Assembly: GCA_022385805.1 (NCBI GenBank)
Contig: MU277827.1
Span: 3,544 to 17,398, forward strand
Reading direction: 5' to 3'
DNA from: Pilatotrama ljubarskyi
Lineage: Eukaryota > Basidiomycota > Agaricomycetes > Polyporales > Polyporaceae
DNA: 13,855 nucleotides
Below the pieces are notes generated by a model that was given only the letters and a program-made list of their open reading frames with translations, had not been told where the DNA came from and did no database searches. A program made the translations under genes and the position numbers. The stretch's first letter is position 1. Each line of letters starts with the position of its first letter. This document shows, in pieces, positions 10,201 through 13,855 of this stretch.

Positions 10201-12422
10201 GCTGGTCGGGGGCTGGATCGGCGTTCGCGACCATGAGCATGCGCTTCTCTGCGTGCGCGGAGGACTCGGCTTGGCGCGACGCAGCTCGCGGGAGGGCAGG
10301 GGTCGGCGGCGGCGACCGGTGCGTCTCGGGCTGCGACTCCTGTACGATCTCGGCGGCTTGCGAGACGGCGGTCATTGGCGGGCCGTCGTCGCGGTCTTCT
10401 ACGACAATATCTTGGCCGGAGTGCCTCTTAGTAGAGGCCGCACCGCCTCTATCGGACGGTAAGTTGTCGTCTTGCTCGTCCCGTTCACGCTCGAGGCGTT
10501 TTCGGAGGTTGGTCGCCGCGCCTGCCTTTGTCGGGTACACCGGCGACACAAGCGTGGGGGACGCGAACGAGGCCGTCGTCGCCGTAGGGGCCGTCGGGGA
10601 AGCCTGAGGAGAGCCGAACGTCGCGTGGAGGAGAGGAGAGGGTTCCGGCTCCTTCTTGAAGGTGAGCGGGGCTGGCGCGTTCTTCCGCAACCGGTTCATG
10701 GGCTCCTCGGCCTCGCCTGCGGTGAGCAGATCCTCCGAGGTCGAGGACTCGTGCAGCCTTGATGGGGCGGAGCCCTTGCGCTCGCGTGCCGCCGGGCCCT
10801 CTCGCTGGACGGAGTCGATGCTTGGTCGTGCGTGCTCGGTCGGGATGGGCGGGACGACCTCGGATGTGGACGCGAGCGTGTGCATTGAGCCCTTGGAGAA
10901 GCGAGACATCTTCGATGCCATGGAGTACCGCGAGTACCGGTAGTCGTCGTAGATATCATCCGCGCCTTCCCAGTCATCGCCGCCATAGTCAGACCCGGAG
11001 TGAGCAGAGGGCAGGAGCGCGGCATTGCTGGACGGTGAGTCGGAATAAAGCGATTCGGACCGAGCGGAGGGCGGCAGCTGCGAGAAGCGGTCAGAAAAGT
11101 CGGAGTGCGCTGAGGGCGGTGGCTGGGCGACGCTCCGGGGAGACTGGGAGTAGTGTGAGTCCGAACGAGGCGTCTCCGGGGGACCCTCGACCGTCGACTC
11201 CGGGGACTGCGTCCGTTCGATGGAGATGCGTTCCTCGTCGTCCTCGTCGTCATCGTCTGCGTCGCCGTCGTCGTTGCCGCCTGCAAAGTCTTGGAGGAGC
11301 GACAGGCCGATCCCGACGCCGCCGTCCGAGAGCGCGACGGAGATGCGCGTGCTCGGCTCCGAGCCGCCGTACATGCTCGACTCGGCGTCTTCCGGAGGGA
11401 AGCGGAGCGTGCTGTTGTCAAACGAGTCGAACCGGGGGTCTACCGGGCTGTCCGTGGCGAGCTGCTTGGCGATCTCGCCGAGGTGGATGGGCGAGGGCGG
11501 GACGGCGCTGTCGGGCGTGCGGGGCGCGATCTGCGCGTGGTCGCGGTTGTCGTCGGCCGGAGTGATTGGACCCGAGGACATGGACGCGGACGTCGCGAGA
11601 GAGGAGGCGTGGCTGGTGGAACGCTCCGGCTGAGGGGAGGTGGTGGGAGAGAGCGGGGCGGCGGATAGACTGGCGGAGGACGTGCTTGTGAGAATGGCCG
11701 GCGAGGGGTTGTCCCGTGCGGCGACGGTGAATGCGCTCTGGGACGAGGAGGGTCTTGAGAGTGGGGAGACGGCGGAGTGCCGTTTGGTGAGGACGGGCTT
11801 CTTGAGACGGCCGTGGAAGCGGACGGCGTCGCCGCGGAAGTTGCCCACGACGCCTTCGCAATAGCCCTGCGGGACGATGAGCGTGTTGAGCTGGCATGAG
11901 ATGAGGATAGGATGGTACATACCAGGTAGAGATCGGGCTGGCCTGGAAGCTGCATGAGGACGGTGATTTCGTCGTCCTGGGTGCGATTACGTGAGTATGC
12001 TGTTCGTGAAGGATCTAGCGAGAGGAGAAATAAAAGTCGATAGCAGGCATGTCTGCTTTCCTTGCTGCCCAGTACTAGCTGCAGTAGCTCACGCACCGAA
12101 AGCGGAACGGAGAAGACGCTCGCATATTAGCCTGCAGGGCACAAGACGACAGCTTAGACCATCGAGGGGACGGCGGCAGCGTGAAATAGGGATAGTAACA
12201 TTGCAGAGATTGGCGATGAAGAAGGTGCATACTACTCGTAGGAAAGAGGACACTTGCTTGGGGGAACGTCGTGGGCTAGAAGAGGTGGACGGAAAAGAGA
12301 CGCACCTTCATGAACATGAGATCCTCTGGCTGCTCCGCAATGCAGTCTTGGAGGGCGGTACACTTTCCAATGCCGCCCTTGGCGGCGAAACGCGTCCACC
12401 GTCCGAGCTCGGCTGCGTCCAT
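7240..12422 (-). CDS. SH3-like and TBC (Rab-GAP-type) domain protein, 1528 aa
   Basis: Seven exons, read downward: 12422-12306, 11976-11923, 11866-9444, 9384-7982, 7933-7705, 7648-7575, 7526-7240. They total 4587 nt, exactly 1529 codons including the stop. The ATG has a good context (CACACCATGG) and opens MDAAELGRWTRFAAKGGIGK. Residues about 21-80 form an SH3-like fold (ALQDC.., EDLMFMKDDEITVLMQL, LYLGYCEGVVGNFRGDAV, RFHGRLKKPV). Residues about 90-1240 are Ser/Pro-rich and probably disordered, with an acidic run (DDGDADDDDEDDEE) and a PPPPPY motif of WW-ligand type. Residues about 1250-1450 are a TBC domain: GVPASVRYQVW, LIAGQLLLQSPEEDAFWTF, then TVCRPWFMAVFADTLPPEYL and RVWDVFLFEGVTFLFRAG. 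TBC proteins usually stimulate GTP hydrolysis by Rab GTPases in membrane traffic; the SH3-like part suggests recruitment to a scaffold. Which Rab it acts on cannot be told. Intron 1 (329 nt) is unusually long. Confidence 0.93.
7934..7981 (-). other. 48-nt GC-AG intron inside the TBC domain
   Basis: The minus strand reads AAAG|GCGAGT at 7981 and GTGTAG at 7934, with a CTGAC branch-point match 12 nt before the end. Removing the 48 bases joins QYSK to GLALIAGQ, giving the continuous TBC sequence expected there. Leaving them in adds 16 residues (GEFLDGPSTYGADIRV) without a stop or frame change. The donor begins GC instead of GT, otherwise matching a strong donor. Confidence 0.8.
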
Positions 12423-12571
12423 GGTGTGGCAGACGGGATACGGAGGGGTGTTCGAGCGTGGGCAGCGAGAGAGAGTAAACGAGCGACGAGGGTTGGAGAA
12501 GAAAGAACGAGACGAGGGGCGGAGAGCACAAGTCAAGTCGACGCCGACGAGGAGAGCACGGCGGAGGACGA

Positions 12572-12605
<34 letters not shown>

Positions 12606-12700
12606 GGCGAGGAGGAAGTCGAAGAGGAAGGCGAGGACAAGCGGCTAATAAGCCCGCTTAGCCGTCGATTGATTGGCAGATTAAGGAGAGTAAGAATCGG
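12423..12700 (-). promoter_or_regulatory. Probable promoter and 5' UTR of the SH3-TBC gene
   Basis: Upstream of the ATG at 12422 the minus strand is strongly pyrimidine-rich over about 12465-12540, a pattern common just before transcription starts in filamentous fungi. A CCAAT box lies on the minus strand at 12676-12672, about 250 nt upstream of the start codon. No TATA box stands out. The GGCGAC repeat (12576-12611) lies within this region. Confidence 0.4.
12576..12611. repeat. Hexanucleotide repeat (GGCGAC)4 (GGCGAG)2
   Basis: Four perfect GGCGAC units at 12576-12599 are followed by two GGCGAG units at 12600-12611, flanked by GAC triplets. It lies about 155 nt upstream of the SH3-TBC start codon. 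On the plus strand it would read as Asp-Gly/Glu-Gly repeats inside a chance open frame that also runs through intron 1, so I treat it as a noncoding microsatellite. Confidence 0.85.
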
Positions 12701-13718
12701 GATAAGCAGTGCTGTTAGACGGGTCTACAGCCGCCACCTGCGACATGTCTCACTTCTCCCTCTCTCTGCCCGCACTCATCATCACGGCAGCCAACTGGCA
12801 GACGTAGAGAACGACGACGACGGCGACGTACCATAGCACTTGTTAATTGCCCACCACCATCCGGTGCGGCCGGACTCAACTTCGCATTACTGGTATCAGG
12901 CTGCAGTATCTTCCTGCTTTGAGTGAACATGATCAGGAGAGACGGTGGGCAGCTTTCGATTTCGCCTTGCAGACCTCGTCCACAACACATGGCTTTCTGT
13001 GAGCTTCTCAGATACGGCACAGAGCGCCGCCGTGTTAGCCTGTGTCGATGCTGTATTTTGACGTTTCCCTCTCACAAACAGGACTGGCCTCGAAGGGCCT
13101 CTACGGCGCGCCGTGAGGGCACAGAGTCTCCAGACATCTCCTCGCACGTACATAGCATCTCGCCGGCCCACCAGCTCGCGTCTCGACCTTCGTTGCCGAC
13201 GAATCAAGGTCGGTGGACGCCTTCTACGGTCTTCTCCTCCCTCCTCCGCTCACCGCTCACCCTTCGCGCGCCCATTCAAGAACGCTTTGCGGATTCATCA
13301 CGCAATCGAGTGCCGATCTACTCGTCGCGACGGGCGAGAGCCGCTAGCGGGTCCTCGTTATGCATGCGGCGAGCGGCGCACCACCCCCCTGCAGTGCAAA
13401 AACGTCCCTCTGTCGGTACCTCACGTATGTCTGAGTCCTGGCGGCGTGTTCTGTTCTCCTCGTCTTTTCGCTGTCGTTGTTTAGCTATGCGCTTGTAGCC
13501 TCTATTACGGGTATGCACGAGAATGAACCTCCAAGCGTACACGCCCAGACGAACCAGAGATCGGTTCGATATCTGAAACGGCAGACACGCGCGCGATGTG
13601 TGACAGACATCGGGCCTATAATTTCCGACCATATATCGACCGATGCCCGAAGTCAAATATCGGACGGATATCTGAGCCCGCGCCTGGAAAGGTGAAAAAT
13701 AGGTCGGACGGCGGGAGC
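12701..13718. other. Unassigned upstream region
   Basis: No recognised gene. A pyrimidine-rich plus-strand tract near 13226-13265 resembles a fungal 5' UTR. A short start could follow: ATG at 13360 (MHAASGAPPP), a donor-like GTACCT near 13418 and an acceptor TTTAG near 13483, then an open frame to TGA at about 13693. Nothing in the product is recognisable, so I leave it unannotated as a gene. Short partly palindromic motifs (ATATCGGACGGATAT and related) lie between 13570 and 13675. Confidence 0.35.
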
Positions 13719-13791
13719 GCGCGATGAAGCATGCTACGACGGGGATTCGAACCAGGGCGCGATAAAGCATGCTACGACGGGGATTCGAACC
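13719..13791 (-). repeat. Two tandem tRNA-tail-like units
   Basis: Two 35-nt copies (13719-13753 and 13757-13791) differ at one base and repeat with a 38-nt period. On the minus strand each contains GGTTCGAATCC, a perfect match to the polymerase III B box and tRNA T-loop, followed by CCGTCGTAGCA as in a T-stem and acceptor strand. The bases 5' of the T-loop (GCAGG or CCTGG) do not pair with CCCCG, and no A box or anticodon arm precedes them. These look like truncated tRNA 3' ends or parts of a tRNA-derived SINE, not working tRNA genes. Confidence 0.6.
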
Positions 13792-13801
13792 TGCGACCAG
13801 G

Positions 13802-13817
13802 TTAGGGTTAGGGGGGG
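13802..13817 (+). repeat. Two telomere-type TTAGGG units with a G run
   Basis: TTAGGG occurs twice in tandem (13802-13807 and 13808-13813), followed by four more G. TTAGGG is the telomere repeat of many filamentous fungi. Two copies are too few to call a chromosome end, and non-telomeric sequence follows, so it is an interstitial telomere-like motif. The orientation matches a right-hand telomere. Confidence 0.6.
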
Positions 13818-13820
13818 AGT

Positions 13821-13839
13821 GCCGACGCGAAGCGTCGGC
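13821..13839. other. Perfect 8-bp hairpin next to the TTAGGG units
   Basis: GCCGACGC (13821-13828), the loop GAA, and GCGTCGGC (13832-13839) form a perfect GC-rich stem-loop four bases after the G run. A ten-base palindrome, GTAGTACTAC (13846-13855), closes the window. Function unknown. It could be part of a subtelomeric repeat or a mobile-element end; no CTRR-type Helitron terminus follows the hairpin. Confidence 0.65.
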
Positions 13840-13855
13840 GCGACAGTAGTACTAC

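Noticed and set aside
8743..11668. Long plus-strand open frames opposite the SH3-TBC gene (up to about 270 codons)
   Set aside because: They are mirror frames of GC-rich, Ser/Pro-rich coding sequence, with Arg/Gly/Ala-rich products, no domains and no splice logic.
11991..12836. Plus-strand 281-codon open frame with an Asp-Gly repeat
   Set aside because: It crosses intron 1, exon 1 and the promoter of the opposite-strand gene. The Asp-Gly run comes from the GGCGAC microsatellite.
13719..13801. Functional tRNA gene on the minus strand
   Set aside because: There is no A box, anticodon arm or acceptor 5' strand, and the T-stem does not pair.
13802..13817. True chromosome end
   Set aside because: Only two TTAGGG units are present, and 38 bases of other sequence follow.
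13840..13855. Helitron 3' end (hairpin near a terminus)
   Set aside because: No CTRR terminus follows the hairpin, and no Rep/helicase coding sequence is present.

Overview
The window reads as nuclear DNA of a filamentous basidiomycete, most likely an agaricomycete. It is GC-rich, genes are split by many 48-95 nt introns with CTNAC-like branch points, and two gene families are of a kind I know from agaricomycete genomes. The species cannot be named from the sequence.

Layout. Bases 1-2411 hold no gene I can support. Bases 2412-2985 (+) carry an unrecognised, probably broken coding stretch. Bases 3038 to about 4140 (-) hold a candidate single-pass membrane protein with a sequon-bearing exon, a hydrophobic segment and a Ser/Arg-rich tail. 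Bases 4174-6593 (+) hold a many-exon seven-helix membrane protein of the DUF6534 type, clearly recognisable but with two places where reading frame and splicing do not agree. Bases 6594-7239 separate two convergent genes. Bases 7240-12422 (-) hold the best gene: a seven-exon, 1528-residue protein with an N-terminal SH3-like domain, a very long low-complexity middle and a C-terminal TBC (Rab-GAP-type) domain. Bases 12423-13718 are its promoter side plus unassigned sequence. The last 140 bases pack two tRNA-tail-like repeats, two telomere-type TTAGGG units, a perfect hairpin and a terminal palindrome.

The SH3-TBC gene splices into one uninterrupted frame with conserved junctions, so its model is firm. 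It has two odd features: a 48-nt GC-AG intron with no in-frame stop, and a TBC domain in which both canonical catalytic finger residues appear replaced. The left half is different. Recognisable coding blocks there need one-base corrections at three places, two of them at runs of the same base, so either this part is decaying or its sequence has local errors. The genes are not an obvious functional cluster. I see no defence system, virus, CRISPR array or biosynthetic cluster.
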